Origin: Medicago truncatula | Lineage: Eukaryota; Streptophyta; Magnoliopsida; Fabales; Fabaceae | Direction of reading: 5' to 3' | DNA: 64,000 nucleotides | NCBI RefSeq assembly: GCF_003473485.1 | Contig: NC_053046.1 | Coordinates: 36,789,832-36,853,831 of the forward strand | Part shown: positions 1-12,405 of the stretch, one piece after another | Position numbering within the stretch: position 1 is the stretch's first letter | Layout: each line of letters begins with the position of its first letter | Notes under the pieces: generated by a model | The model's database searches: none | Seen by the model: the letters and a program-made list of their open reading frames with translations, nothing else | What the model was told of the DNA's origin: nothing | Program-made: the position numbers and the translations under genes

Positions 1-23
1 CTGAACCTTCACACCAGAGAATG

Positions 24-3000
24 TTACATGGACTTGTATACATAGGAAAGCCATGGATGTTTTAGTGCCTGTCTTGCAGTAGGCCTTCTTTTGGGGTTGA
101 CGTTAAGCAGATAACTGACGAAGTCGATAAACATAGTATCGTTGATCTGTAGGTGGTGCTCTAATGAAGTCTCTTCTGGAATTATGTACTCTAGTTGATC
201 TGTCTCCTGTGTACATTATTAAAGATTGGTTGGGGAAAAAATGTAATTTGAATGTATGGCTTGAATAAATCTAAGGCCCTTTTTTCTTCTTCTTTACTGC
301 GAATAACCAACACTAACGTATACTTCTCTTTTTTGGTCTAGTTAGTATAATCTGAGTTGAGTCGAGTGGCCTATTTTTTTCATTCACGAGACTCGAATTT
401 GAGACACTGTTTAACGACTAAAAAGTTTTTTTAGGCATAATCCAACTCGGATCGGGTGGCAGCAACATGAAAAAAGTATTTCAACCTAGGACTGATGAAT
501 AAAAACAAATGAAATATGTTAAAAATGGAACAGCTGAAGGGAAACAAACCTCATTTATGAAGTAAATGTCATATTCTTTGGTGAAGTACTTGTGTGTTTC
601 CTGCCCTTTCACCAACATCTCCATATCAAAAGGACCAAACATTCCAATCATGCGTGCTAGAATCATCACGACTGCATCATTTGGAAAAAGCACCTGGAGC
701 CAAAAAAGAACTCAGAATCAACAAATATATAAAAGAAATCTTTGAAAGAAAATCAAAATTCCATGCTCTTGTACGAGCCATAGAAAAAAGTATTTCATTA
801 ATATCATAAGAAATGCAGATTAGAACATACTTCACCGGAGCATAGCTCAGCCAAAATACAGCCGAGCGACCATATATCAATCTTTTCATCATATTGAAGG
901 CCTAACATCACTTCAGGAGCTCTATAAGACCGGGATTGTACATATAGACACAGATTGTCTGTTTTAAAGCAACTGCTTCCAAGATCAATAATCTTTATTT
1001 CACATTTTTTGTAACTTTTGATTAGAACGTTTTCAGGCTTCAGGTCGCAGTGAACAATTCCCAAGTTATGTAAATATTGCAATGCCTCCAAACACTGTCG
1101 AGTAATGAGCTGCAAAGAAGGATAGCAGCAACAACTCAGATCATCATGCTTTCACAATTTCTCTATTTCCGACAAAAACAAATCTATTCAAATTGATAAG
1201 CAATGATGTGGGATAGGTGCAAAAGTTAATTAGTCTAGTTGAACAAACCTGCAATCTCTTTAATGTAAAATATGCTTCACCACCAGATTCTTGGTTGAAT
1301 TTCTGAAATTCATATAAGTTTGCACGCAGAAGTTCGGTCACAATGAATAAATGTTCCTGATGGTAGAAATAGTCATAAAGACGCAGTATGTGGTGTTTAT
1401 CTCCTGGGTCGTGCTTATTGACGAGTTTAAGAAGCTTGATTTCATCTAGGCTTTGATCAAAGAAATCCTTGTCATTTTTAATAATCTTCAAACAAACATC
1501 AATTCCCATCTGAAGATCATGGGCTTGAACAACCCTACTGAATGCAGCTGAACCGAGATATTCTGTCACATAGTACCTTCCAGCCATGACTGAGTTGAGC
1601 ACAATTGGAACTTCCTTGTTTTCTTCAAATCCAGTCCTGTAGATTCAACAATAGATGGTAGAAAATTATGGTCAGAATACTTAAAGAGAAAAAGTGAATA
1701 ATGTTAGGTCAAAATCATGGTGAACTAAATTAATGCCAAATACGAAAAGTTGAAGGCTAAAAATACGAAAAGTAAAAGCATTTGATTTCAAATTTTATCA
1801 ACTAGTCTCCTACACATTCAAAATCAATTTATCCACCAGCATTATCGAGAATATTAAGTAGAAATGAAAGTTCACGACAGAAGATCATGATCAAGCAAAC
1901 CTGTTTTTTCTATGTACAATTCTTAGCTCAAATACTTCATATTCATCATCTTGAATGTATTTTAAGAGGTCATCATCAGTATTATTATCCTCTCCATCTG
2001 CGGCAACCTCCGGAACATGGAGTTCTTCATTCAAATCTCGGTCATCTCTTACTTCATAGCTTTCGATCCCATTCGGTAGATCTGTTTCAACAACTTCGAT
2101 GGTTAAGTCATAGGGATCCTTGTAGCAATCTGAACTATGCTTCATGGTAAGCACAGGAACAGAATCAAAAGAATTAATATCCTTCATATGAAAATCATTC
2201 AGATTCAGCTTAATTTCCTTCAAATTAAGGTAGCTAAAGTTCATAGGATCCTCGCTACAAGAACCTCCTGAACCTGGACTGCTTTTGCAAAAGGGAACTT
2301 CACAATTATGCGCAATGGCTTCTTTCTCGGCCCCGTGACAATAATCTTTTGAATAAGTCGCATTTTCATCACCTCCAGATGAATGATTACAAAGGCATTG
2401 CTCCATTGACTTGTCTATGTAACCTTCATTTCCCTCTAACTGAATTTCTTCAAAGTTGTAATGAAGATCACGAGAATCATCTTGTTGATTTTCTGTTTCT
2501 GAATTCAAGATAAACTTATCTTCACTTTGACATCCAAAGAAATCTGGTCCATCAAAATCAGGAGTCATGAAATCATCATCGTCATCGTTTTCGTTATACC
2601 AATACGGTTCATGTTGCATATCGAATTCGTGATAATCGCGTGCTGTGCCGAATTGGGACAATCTATCAGATGAGGATTCAGAATCATTCTGAGTCTGAGA
2701 TGAGGAATTAATTCCATATGGATTGATAAATTCTGCAACAAAAAAAAATCTAGGTTATATAATTGCCTATTTTTATGCATTACAAATTTTTAACATTGAT
2801 TGAATTTATTAAAAAAAATATAAAACACTCTTGGTAATAAGTAATAACTAAGCTTAATATAATCCAAATTTGGAAACATAAATAAATTCAACTAAAGAAA
2901 AAAAAATGCAGATCATATATAAGATATAAACATGAACTATGAATAATTTGAAATCCTATAACACAACATGCAATTGAAATTAACTTAAATCAAATACACA

Positions 3001-3597
3001 AATTCAAATTTGGTCAATCAATTATGCGATCCAAATGTAGAAATTGCAGAAACTAAATTTAGAACACTTAAAAAATCTAACTAAACATTAATTAATCAAG
3101 AAAATCTAAATTAACGATTATAATTACTAATTCTCTATTCTTTCTTCGATTTTGACCAAAAAGAAAAACAGAGTTGAAAACAGAGCATAATCACTAATAC
3201 TAGAAAGTAGAAACACATAGTGATAATTGATCATTAAGAAATAATTAAGCATAATGAATGAATAATCGATTATGAAAAGAGAACCTGAAGAAGAAACACG
3301 AGAACGAGAAGGAGAAGTAGAAGAAGCGATGCTAACAAACTGTTCTTCAGAAGAAACAGAGTTTGATTTGGAGAATTGACCGTCGCCAGAGGTAAACTCC
3401 GACGGGCGTGAAAATGAGCGGAGTTTGACCGGAGGAGGTGGAGGAACCATTGGAAAAAAGAATTTCTCGTAGTCAAAGGAAGCAAGATCATTGTTGTGCT
3501 TATCAATGATGTCTTGTCTTAGAGCTGATTCTGCTTCTGATAATCCATTTTTTCTTAGAAATTCGAACACAGCTTCGACACTGTTTGAAACAGCCAT
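24..3597 (-). CDS. Plant-specific DYRK-type protein kinase with N-terminal LisH motif (6 exons)
   Basis: Exons in transcript order are 3597-3285, 2732-1901, 1636-1249, 1109-831, 693-550 and 206-24; all introns are GT-AG and phases agree, giving about 712 residues. The first ATG (3597) opens a LisH-like stretch (VEAVFEFLRKNGLSEAESAL). An acidic, low-complexity middle follows, then a dual-specificity kinase domain from about residue 403 to the end. Visible residues are the ATP lysine (VCLKIIK, K432), the catalytic loop HCDLKPEN (about 531), DLG in place of DFG (IIDLGSS), and the DYRK activation loop YVQSRSYRAPE, whose tyrosine is autophosphorylated in this family. The family is plant DYRKP, Ser/Thr kinases that autophosphorylate on tyrosine; substrates here are unknown. 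As I recall, the longest Arabidopsis members are about 1150 residues, so this is a shorter member. Exon edges are hand-called but every key kinase motif is present. Confidence 0.92.
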
Positions 3598-3823
3598 GAC
3601 CACGAGAAGAAGAAGTTATAGAAGAAGATGAAGGTGTTTTTGTTGTATTGGAGAGAAGGGTAGTGATATGTGAATTAAGAAGTGTTGGAGGGGTAAAAGT
3701 GTAATAAGGTTCATGGTGTGTGATTTGCATGGTTTGGTGGTGGGAAGAGAGAGGGATTATGGGAAGTGTACATAGATGAATTTAGAGAGAGAGATATTCT
3801 GTCTGTGTTTTTTTCTTTCTTTC

Positions 3824-3861
3824 TTTGTGATTGTGTTTTCTGTTTGTGATTGTGTTTTCTG
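3824..3861. repeat. Two tandem 19-bp repeats upstream of the kinase gene
   Basis: A 19-bp unit (TTTGTGATTGTGTTTTCTG) occurs twice head to tail in the presumed 5' leader or promoter of the kinase gene, next to CT-rich sequence. No function can be assigned. Confidence 0.8.
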
Positions 3862-3869
3862 TGTAAAAC

Positions 3870-4370
3870 ATAAGCGAATCAAATGGTGTCTATGTCTTAC
3901 CAACTTTTGAAAAGTAGGATGAGAGAGGATTGTGGAATATTGCAAGAAATTTATCAAGTGTGTTACACACAAAAGTTAGCTCGAATGATTAATCTCTATA
4001 ATTGTATCTAACATTGTATAGTATAAAATTTAATTTGGATGAAGGTGGTGTTTAACTAATGCGAGAGTAAAACTAACTCATCAAAATTGAAAGGAGAAGT
4101 TTATGAAATTGAATTCGATACAGTCAACATTTGATGATCGTCTTGTATATGTAAAAAAAAATTAATTGAAATTGAATAATGATTTTTTGATTTTGATCAA
4201 ACAACTATCAACACTAATTGAAAGGATCTGTTGACCGAAATAAATTTGAGTTCGGAAGTTTATGGTCTTTTTTGTTTTGTAGCTAAAACAATGCTCTAAT
4301 GTCAATTTGATAAAAACAATAAAAATAAATAAGCATGTACTTAATTTTGACAAACCGATTTATTTTATTT
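3870..4370. other. Intergenic, no feature recognised
   Basis: AT-rich sequence upstream of the kinase gene. No ORF with family resemblance and no clear repeat structure was seen. Confidence 0.5.
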
Positions 4371-4374
4371 TTAA

Positions 4375-4548
4375 TTAATGATATTTGAACAACTTTTTTA
4401 TTACAATTTTTGGGACAATCTTGTTGTGCTCTTTTTTCATTGGTCAAAAACAATGGAGAGAGAAAAAAGAAGAGAGAGAATAAGAAGAAAATATGAATAT
4501 GATAAAGAAAGTTGTACAAAAATGGTTGTACAAATATATTTCTCTTTA
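4375..4548. mobile_element. MITE, 'ATTTGAACAAC' family, copy 1
   Basis: The left end GATATTTGAACAAC is mirrored by GTTGTACAAATAT on the right, with a GA-rich centre (repeated GAGAGAGAA). The same architecture recurs near 25.2, 43.2, 54.9 and 58.4 kb. Two of those copies have 9-10 bp flanking duplications, which suggests a Mutator-like non-autonomous element. Ends are approximate for this copy. Confidence 0.6.
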
Positions 4549-4559
4549 TTTTTACTATC

Positions 4560-4640
4560 CCCGTGAGCTTAGCTCAGTTGTGATATTGCATTTAATATGC
4601 AGGGGTCGGGGTTCGAACTCCGACTTGAAAAAAAAAATAA
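4560..4640 (+). mobile_element. tRNA-derived SINE-like copy
   Basis: A box A-like motif (TTAGCTCAGTTG) and a box B-like motif (GGGTTCGAACTCC), about 40 bp apart, are followed by an A-rich tail. It cannot be a working tRNA gene because no acceptor stem pairs across it. Family membership is inferred from the same layout at several other places in the window. Confidence 0.5.
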
Positions 4641-6170
4641 AAATATCATGAACTTTTACTTAAACAATTATATATTTGTCATTAAAATTTCAAATGATTT
4701 TAAAATATCCATCTATCAAATCTTGTACAATAAGCCTAGAGTGAGAGAGGGGTATACGTGATTGTGTTTAAGAGAGGTTGCTGTTTTTGGTGGGGTAGGA
4801 GACAATATAAATTGAAGGATTTGACACGTGTAATTATGATATGATATCCACGTCATGTTATGTTTTTCTCCCCTTGATTTATGGTGAGAAGTCAACATGT
4901 GTATGGGACCGGGACCATCTTATTTTGCTTTCTTTTCATTTCTAGTAACATGATTTTTGGGGTCCTATGATAACTTTTTCTTTTATTTTCAGTTGGGGAG
5001 TTCTTTCATTCTTCGTGAAAACATTAAATATTTATTATATGAAATGAGAATAAAATTTACTTATGATGTAAATTTTTACTTTATATATATATATATCTTT
5101 ATAAATATTTAGGTGACATGTTTAATTGAATGCATTTTTAAAAGAAAATTAAACTAGCATGCAAATTAAATCCATATAAAAGAGAATATAATATTTTATC
5201 AGAGTATATATTAACTAAATTTATGGTTGGAATATTCTGCGGTATAATTTTATTCGTTTCCCTTGTTTGATAGCAAAACAGTTGAAATTAAAATGATTTT
5301 AAATATGCAAAAGTGTTTGAATAGATTCCATGGATTTCTTTTTAATCACTGGTCTTAAGTTTGAATTCAAGCCCTAAAATTGCCATAGTCTAAAACTCTT
5401 GAGGAATAGTGTTGAGCGAGCATACGCGGATTCAAAGAATTTGTCTATTATAAATTATGCGCAAAGAATGGATACTTTATAAAAAAAGTATAAGGATTTT
5501 AAATTACTTAACCATAAAAAAAGTGTAATTAATATAAACTGGTTGATGATATGGGACAAAGTATATGCTTTCATAAGCAAACGTGGCTGCTGGAGGCTGT
5601 GGTACGTACAAAAGAACAAATTAGACCGGTGGCCAAAATAATAGTTTTGCATGGGTATGATCTCAGCTAATATAATGTTTATGGATAGATATGTATTGAT
5701 AATATTATAAAACTGAAATGATAAAAAAAATAAGGGATGGATTATTATTATTATTTTTTAAATTGGAGAAGGAGAAATTATATTATCATTTGTATGAAAC
5801 AAATAATATTAATATTGTTGGCGGCACGAGGAGAGTGCGTGGGAATCAAACCATCTATCTCCTTGTTATTTCACCCTTTAACATTTTAATCTCACCCAAC
5901 AAGTCAGTTTTTTTTTATTTTTTTTATTTTTAATAATAATAAATGATATTCGTTAATTAAAATTAAAAAGAAGAAAAGTGACGATGATTAGGGTTTGAGA
6001 AAGAAAAAAAAGAAGTGTTGAAGTTAGCTACCTACCAGGTCAATATTATATCTCCGACATTAATTCAGGTGAAACTAGTCATCCTTCTATAATTATTCTA
6101 TTTAAAATTTAAATTTTGTCTCTTAAAACTACGAAATTAAATTCTTACTAGCGAGATCAGATGTTATATA
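4641..6170. other. Intergenic, AT-rich, no gene recognised
   Basis: About 1.5 kb of AT-rich sequence with a short (TA)n run near 5080-5095. Reading frames are short and low in complexity. No TIR pair with a convincing target duplication was found. Confidence 0.5.
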
Positions 6171-6178
6171 TATATATC

Positions 6179-6262
6179 ATCGTGAGTTTAACTCAGTTGG
6201 TAAAAATAACACATTATATATATAAGATTCGTGGTTCAAACTCCGACCATCGTAGTTAGCAA
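6179..6262 (+). mobile_element. tRNA-derived SINE-like copy
   Basis: GAGTTTAACTCAGTTGGTAA (box A-like) and GTGGTTCAAACTCC (box B-like) lie in tRNA spacing, preceded by a (TA)n run and followed by an A-rich stretch. Same family type as the copies at 4560 and 57094. Confidence 0.5.
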
Positions 6263-7138
6263 AAAACAAAGATTAATACACAAAAATTCCATTATGAGTA
6301 GGACCACATGTACCATGTGAATCTTAAGAGTAAATTAAACTTTTTTACTACTACCATAACCTACTTTTTAAAGAAGGATTAATGAAATCAGCAGCACATA
6401 TATAGAGACCTCCCACCTTTGATCATAATTAATGTTTTCTCTCACCCACTACTTTCTCTTCCTGGTGATCAGTCACTAGATCTCACCACACTACTCACTT
6501 GGCTGGTATGTAGAATCATTAATCTCTTTTTTCTCTCTTTCCTTTGTTCCCTTTATGATTATTGTTGTCCTTTGGTTCCTTTTTATTTTCTTTTTTAACC
6601 TTTTTTTATCTCTGACCCCAGACAGCATCTGAATTTCAAATGAGTTGCCCGTTAGTGAGGCCACACCAAACATGCCATCAAATTATTAATTAAAGAATGT
6701 ACTTTTTTTTTTATAAAATAAAATATGTATACTCTATATTGTATGGATGAAGCTCAAAGCATATAGCTTAACTTTCAAATAAATGCAATATTAGTGAAAA
6801 TTCAGTGTCAGTAATAATTTGCGAAAAGGGTTTGATTGATTGTCAATAGTATTAGTGGGTGATTTATGGTTTAGTGGGTAAATACATTAAATGGGGTACA
6901 TAAATGCAAATTCAATAATGTTACTCTTTTTTTTATATATAAATGTTTTAATTCAATAATGTTACTTGTAAAAGGAATTTTTCCCCCAATTATCAATCTT
7001 TAGATTGCTTCTTTGTTTGGACAAAAGACCAACTTAAATGGTCATGAATAATGACATAATCCCTAACAAAATAATTGATTTTTCTATTCTTTTTCTTTTT
7101 TTATTTGATATAAACTTTTTCTCTCACTTCTCAAACAC
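6263..7138. other. Intergenic, no gene recognised
   Basis: AT-rich DNA up to the LINE insertion site. No coding similarity was recognised. Confidence 0.5.
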
Positions 7139-7149
7139 AACCTTTCATG

Positions 7150-7754
7150 CAGGTTTGCTAAAAAAAGTGATAGATTACAATACAACTGTTGTAGAAATAG
7201 GTCCGCTTATTGATGATATAAGGTCTAGGGAAGTTACAAATGTTAGGTTTGTGGGATTAAACCATGAGGAAGAGGTTCCTAATATCTCTGTAGAAGTGGT
7301 TAGTGAGCAAACTTTGCAGGTTGATTATTTTGTTCTGGCTGAGACACAGAATGATGACCAACGTCACAACAAATTTCCAGATATGCTTATTGTTGGCCCT
7401 TGGGATGACGCAGTCACGGATGCGGATTATATTCAAGATTCTCCTTCAAGTCAGGAGGACTTTGGTAGATCTATGGTGGTGACAAACCCTAATTTGTCGA
7501 ACTTTAGCTCAAATGTAATTCATGACATGCAAGTTTTAGGGCTAGTTCCTAATGATGCCCAACAAGTTACAGAATTTTTGAGTGAATCCCGGTCTAACAT
7601 GGCTCAAAATGATGAGAGTGTTGATTTGGGTGGAAACACAAATCAACCATTTCAACCGGTGGTTCCGAGAAAGTCAAAGAGAAGGTTAAAGAAGCAGCAA
7701 ACCGAGGCTAACAAAGGATTCAAGATAGGTGCTTCGAACTGTACCCCACGCTAG
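7150..7754 (+). pseudogene. ORF1-like C-terminal fragment carried by the LINE
   Basis: The frame stays open to a TAG at 7752-7754. Its upstream extension (7038-7149) is host flank, because the 5' junction of the retroposon is at 7150, so the ATG at the left is not a native start. The encoded tail is hydrophilic and ends in a basic stretch (VPRKSKRRLKKQ), as in the nucleic-acid-binding ORF1 proteins of plant LINEs. No zinc knuckle or enzymatic motif is present. It should not be annotated as a host gene. Assignment to LINE ORF1 rests on context plus the basic tail. Confidence 0.55.
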
Positions 7755-7810
7755 CTCGTTGGTCTATTGTTGTTCCTTATGCTTTTATTTTGTTCTTGTT
7801 TTTTTTTTTT

Positions 7811-9093
7811 GGGTTAATAGACCTTTACCCCCCTGTAATATAGGTCACTTTTGGTTTTGCCCCCTGTAAAAAAAAAAATTTAGATTCGGTCCTTGTAATT
7901 TTTTTTTGTTTTGGAAAACCCCCTAGACCAGCTGACTGTGCATTTTTTCTGATGTGGCATGCTCCGTCACCTTTTTTGGATGACGTGGCGGGCTGACTGT
8001 ATAATTATTATTATTTTTTTTTTTATAGGGTACACGTGGCATTAATGATTTTTTTAAAAAAAAAAATATTAAAAAAATTTCAAAAAACGAAAAAATATTA
8101 TAAAAAATAAAATAAATTCTGGAAAAATAAAAATGATTAAAAAAACGAAAATAATTATGAAAAAATAAATAAAATTTAAAAAAATCTGGAAAAATTTAAA
8201 AATTCTAGTAAAATCTAGAAAATTTAATAAAAAAAATCTGGAAAAAAAAATTAATATATATCAAAATTTTCAATAAAATTATTAAAAAAATCTGAATTAA
8301 ATTAAAATTATAAAAAAATCGAAATTCTATAAAAAAAAAATTAATGTATATCAAAATTATATTCTTCACGATCTAATGTTATGTTTTTTTATTTATGAAT
8401 ATACTTTCCAATATTTTGATTTTCTGTATAAAAAATAAAAAAACAAACTTTTAATTTCGAAAGAAAAATCTGAACTTTCATTTTTAATTCTATTCTTATT
8501 AGATTCATAAATTTTGAAATACTTTAAGTTGCTGAATTTTTTATAAATTAAAACTTCTTAATTTCGAAAAAAAAAATGATTTTTTTTTTATTTTTCCAGA
8601 ATTTTTAAATTTTTCCTCTATTGAAAATAATATGGATATATGAATTTTTTGAAATATATTAATTTTTCCAGATTTTATTTTATTAAATTTTCTATATTTT
8701 TTTGAAATATATTCATTATTTTTCATTTACCAGATTTTAATTAATTTTTCCATAATTATTTTTCGTTTTTTTAATCATTTTTATTAATATTTTTATTTTT
8801 CTAGAATTTATTTCATTTTTTAAATTTTTTTAAGAATTTTTTTAAAAAAAAATCATTAATGCCACGTGTACCCTATAAAAAAAATAAAAATAAAAATAAT
8901 TATACAGTCAGCCCGCCACGTCATCCAAAAAAGGTGACGGAGCATGCCACATCAGCAAAAATGCACAGTTAGCTGGTCTAGGGGGGTTTTTCAAAACAAA
9001 AAAATTTTACAAGGACCAAATCTAAAAATTTTTTTTTACAAGGGGCAAAACCAAAAGTGACCTATATTACAGGGGGGTAAAGGCCTATTAACC
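7811..9093. mobile_element. 1.28-kb foldback (long-TIR) element nested in the LINE
   Basis: The left end reads GGTTAATAGACCTTTACCCC and the right end is its near-exact reverse complement. The inverted match continues for over 230 bp, through CACTTTTGGTTTTGCCCC, GACGTGGCGGGCTGACTGT and TACACGTGGCATTAATG. A weaker AT-rich match runs on towards the centre near 8.4 kb. No transposase is encoded. It is flanked on both sides by T runs, which would hide a target duplication. Long TIRs and similar neighbours with 9-bp duplications suggest a Mutator-like foldback; the superfamily is unproven. Confidence 0.8.
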
Positions 9094-9364
9094 TTTTTTT
9101 TTTAGTTTGTTGTTTTCCTCTTTTTTGTTGAGGGTTTTGGCTTTAGCCCCCTCTTTTTTTTTTTTTTTTTTTTACTTTTCTAATATTATAAGATAAGATT
9201 AGGGTGTTGCAGCATGTTACCCCTCTGCATCCCGTCTTTTGCTTAAAAAAAAAAAAAACCTTTCATGTGGTGGATAATATAGTAATATACCCCACATAAA
9301 CATCAAAGAAAAAGAAACAATTGTTAGAGTTGGTCCCTGTCCCTAGGATCCAAAGGAAGTAACC

Positions 9365-11000
9365 TTTTTTTTTTTTGAATAAAGACATACTATTAATTAA
9401 GAGATTAACTCTTAAAAATACAAAGAGGAAGCTTGGGATGGGACATCTTCCATCCAAACTTTGTTTAGTTCTGTGACTGCTAATTGTGCCAAACAGTGGG
9501 CCACCTTATTGCCACATCTTTTAATATGAGAAAAAGAACAATTGTTGTCTTGCTCCTAGATAGTTCGGTAGCTCTCCACCAGAACCTTGAAGAAGCTTTA
9601 TCAGCCTTTCATTATCACTCTCAAATTGAACTTTATTGAAGCCACACTCATGAGCAAAGTGAACCGCTTGGTACAGACCCCAAGCTTCTGCAGTTCCTGC
9701 GCAGTGGAACCCAAGCCGCATCCAAGTTCCTGATGCCATCACTAGACCTTCATCATTCCGCGCAATCACACCGATACCCCACGAATCCGGATAAGATAAG
9801 TTCACATCGCTGTTTACTTTGATAACATCCTTCTCTGGTCTAACCCATTTAACTTTTGTAGGAACTTGAGCTCGGTGCATGCTTCTAGTGCTATCGATGT
9901 TATTCAGATGGTCCAAATCCGCTTGTTGCACATTTTTGTAGCTCAGGATACTATTTTTAGCTCGCTGAATAACAACTTCCCCATGTATATCCTTGTTCTT
10001 AAACACTAACTGATTGCGAGCATGCCAAACACTATATAATAGAGCTGCCATTGTGATTATAGTTGATTTGTCATTATTGAGAATAAAAGAAATCAGCCAA
10101 TCTATGAAATCAGTGAGGTTTTCATTTTGAAAATTGATCCCTAATTGGGATCCAAACCATTCTCTTCTGGTATGTTCGCAGTTAAGAAATAGGTGATTTA
10201 TCGTCTCTATGGTAGAATCACAACGCGGACACAACAAGGAACATCTGATTCCTCTGTTGATTAGTTCACTTCTAACGGGTAATGCTCTGTTAATGATTTT
10301 CCAAATAAGAACTTTGTGTCTAGGAATTGTCTGTAGGCCCCAGACTTTCTTCCAAACTGTCTTCATTATCTCTTCACTAGAGGGGCCTTGATCCCTATTA
10401 TTTTTCCAGCATTGTATAGCTTGATAACCGGTTTTGACTGAGTAGACTCCAGTCTCTGAAAACATCCACATGAGTGAGTCTTGATTCTCCTTATCGGTTA
10501 GGGGGAGTTGTTGGATTTGAATCCCTTCAAAAGGGATAAAAGTATCCTCTATGAGTTTTTTATTCCAATCTGGTGGAGAGCCTATTAAAAGATCTTTGAC
10601 CATGTGAATGTTAGAGTCCCTAGAGCTTGGGGTGATGACTTTGAATCCATTTTGATAGGGGAGCCACCTATCTTCCCAGATGTTTATAGATAGCCCATTA
10701 CCCACTTTTCAGCAGTAGCCTTTGTTAAGTATCCATAGAGATTGATGAATACTCCTTCAAGCATAACTAGGAGTAGTACCAATGTTGGCCTTTAAAATAT
10801 CCAAATGGGGGTAATATTTTGCTTTCTAGACTTGAGCAATAAGAGAGGTTGGGTTAGTGTGCAGCCTCCATGCTTGTTTGGCTAGCATGGCTAGGTTGAA
10901 GTCTCTAAGACACTTGAATCCTAAGCCACCCTCCATTGTTGATTTGAGAAGTTTTTCCTTTTTGACCCAACCTTTGAAAATGAATATTTCAAGGTTCTTT
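9365..11000 (-). pseudogene. 3' end of a second LINE: RT C-terminus, zinc-binding and RNase H domains, disrupted
   Basis: Read on the minus strand from about 11000. The RT thumb region (MEGGLGFKCLRDFNLAMLAK) is followed by an in-frame stop near 10828, another stop, then a frameshift near 10700. A long open frame (10705-9521) follows with the reverse-transcriptase zinc-binding domain (CPRCDS...HLFLNC) and an RNase H-like domain (VKVNSDVNLSYPDSWGIG). A further frameshift near 9540 separates its last residues (NKVAHCLAQLAV, then stop). The 3' end is a run of 12 A (T at 9365-9376). The RT core and endonuclease are missing, so it is a 5'-truncated, dead LINE copy. I could not find a convincing target duplication. 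Confidence 0.88.
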
Positions 11001-11320
11001 GTTAACAAATATCCTAAGTGTATTATTTAAGAAACTCATAATTTTTTTTTTTTTATAAAAAATACAACCCAAACAAATATAAATATCATAATTACACCAT
11101 TTTTAATATATATGTCACATATAATTTTGATTTGTGTTTGACTTGTATATAAGCCGATCGATAAATATTTCTTTAAACTTATGAGGTGTAACCAGAACAA
11201 ATATTTTAATCATATATATGCCATTATACTTTTCCAAATTTATAGCAAGAGCCTCAAAGAAACAACAATAGGGTTGCATTTCCTAAAAAATAAAGGATTA
11301 ATTTTGTCTCGGTTTTGTTA

Positions 11321-11619
11321 AGGTGTGTTTGTTTGAAGTTATATTTGTAGATTTTTCGGAAAAAAATCAGAAAAATGCATATGCATATATTTGTTACAAG
11401 TTTATTAAATTTTATTTCCGAGGATAAAATGTTTCCATGGAGATATGAATAAAACTATGTGTAAATTACCTATTATATACCATATTTTTAAGGTTCCTTG
11501 GAATATTAAAATGTTAACCAAACATTTTTTTTAAATACTTTAGAATAAAATTTCTATCTTTATATTCCAAAAAATGTTATTCCTAAAAATAATTTGGTAC
11601 ACTTGAACCAAACACACCC
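11321..11619. mobile_element. Tourist/Harbinger-like MITE with TTA target duplication
   Basis: The left end AGGTGTGTTTGTTTGAAG is mirrored by CTTGAACCAAACACACCC at the right end. TTA flanks both sides (11318-11320 and 11620-11622). A 3-bp TWA duplication and GGTGTGTTTGG-type termini fit PIF/Harbinger MITEs. It is 299 bp with no coding capacity. Confidence 0.7.
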
Positions 11620-11622
11620 TTA

Positions 11623-12351
11623 TAGTTTTCATTATGTCGGAGGAACTGTGGATCCTTTGCATAGTTTAATTGCTCTATTTTTTCTTTATTTTCTATATGA
11701 TTCATATACAGTACGTAGATAGCTCTGTTGAACTCCCACGTATTAACCATAATAATGGATATCGACGTTGGATTTCTCTTTGAGTGCCCACGTTCTGAAG
11801 CACCAACAATAAATTAATCTCATTCAAATTGAAAGTGACTGAAAGCATAGTGGAAGACCAACAACATTTTTCTAGAAATTTATATTTGGTGATGATTGCT
11901 ACTTAATGTCTAATTGGTAACATAACTTTGGGTGTAATTATCAGTTATTGTCTTAACATATTTTGAGGCCTAAAATGAATTATGATATGAACCTTTTTCA
12001 CAAGTTCTACAAATAAAAATAAAAAAATAATATTGATCACTCATAAAAAAAAATCACCTTTTCAATAAAACAAAAGTTAAATAAAGAATGCATAATTGCA
12101 TCATTTTTTTTTTTTTTTTTTTTTTACAAAAGATGGTTGAAGCTAAAGAAGAAACTACAAAATTAAACAAACATTCTTAGACATGTTATTCTAGAGATAT
12201 CATCACATTTTCGCGGTTAAAAGAGTTTAAGGAAGGCTAAAGTTTGTTAGTCAATCAATCAATACATTGGTTTCTTCCCTTCAAGTATGATGAAAACTGA
12301 ACATGTCAATCCAAAACTAAAATGTTTTGAAAGTGTTGCACTAAAATAAGA
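11623..12351. other. Intergenic, no gene recognised
   Basis: AT-rich sequence with a long T run near 12104-12125. No convincing coding frame or paired termini. Confidence 0.5.
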
Positions 12352-12405
12352 ATTGCCCCACTAAACTTTTTTTTTTTTTTTTGAGGTAATTGCCCCACTA
12401 AACTT
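12352..12405. repeat. Ultra-short oligo(T) insert between 17-bp direct repeats
   Basis: ATTGCCCCACTAAACTT is present exactly at 12352-12368 and 12389-12405. The 20 nt between are T14 plus GAGGTA. This looks like a target duplication around a minimal poly(A) retroposition product on the minus strand. Confidence 0.75.

Larger units (their letters stand above)
7150..9258 (+). mobile_element. 5'-truncated LINE (L1 type) with poly(A) tail and 11-bp target duplication
   Basis: The 11-bp string AACCTTTCATG occurs at 7139-7149 and again at 9257-9267, directly after a run of about 14 A (9245-9258). This is the signature of target-primed retroposition. Between the repeats lie an open frame (7150-7754), a 3' untranslated stretch including GGGTTTTGGCTTTAGCCCCC, and the poly(A). 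A foldback DNA element (7811-9093) sits inside the untranslated part. Without it the retroposon is about 0.8 kb. Since ORF2 (endonuclease/RT) is absent between the ORF1-like frame and the 3' UTR, the source was probably already deleted; this last point is inference. Confidence 0.82.

Noticed and set aside
7038-7754. A 238-codon ATG-initiated frame that looks like a host gene
   Set aside because: The LINE's 5' junction falls at 7150 inside the frame, so its first 37 codons are flanking DNA joined by chance.
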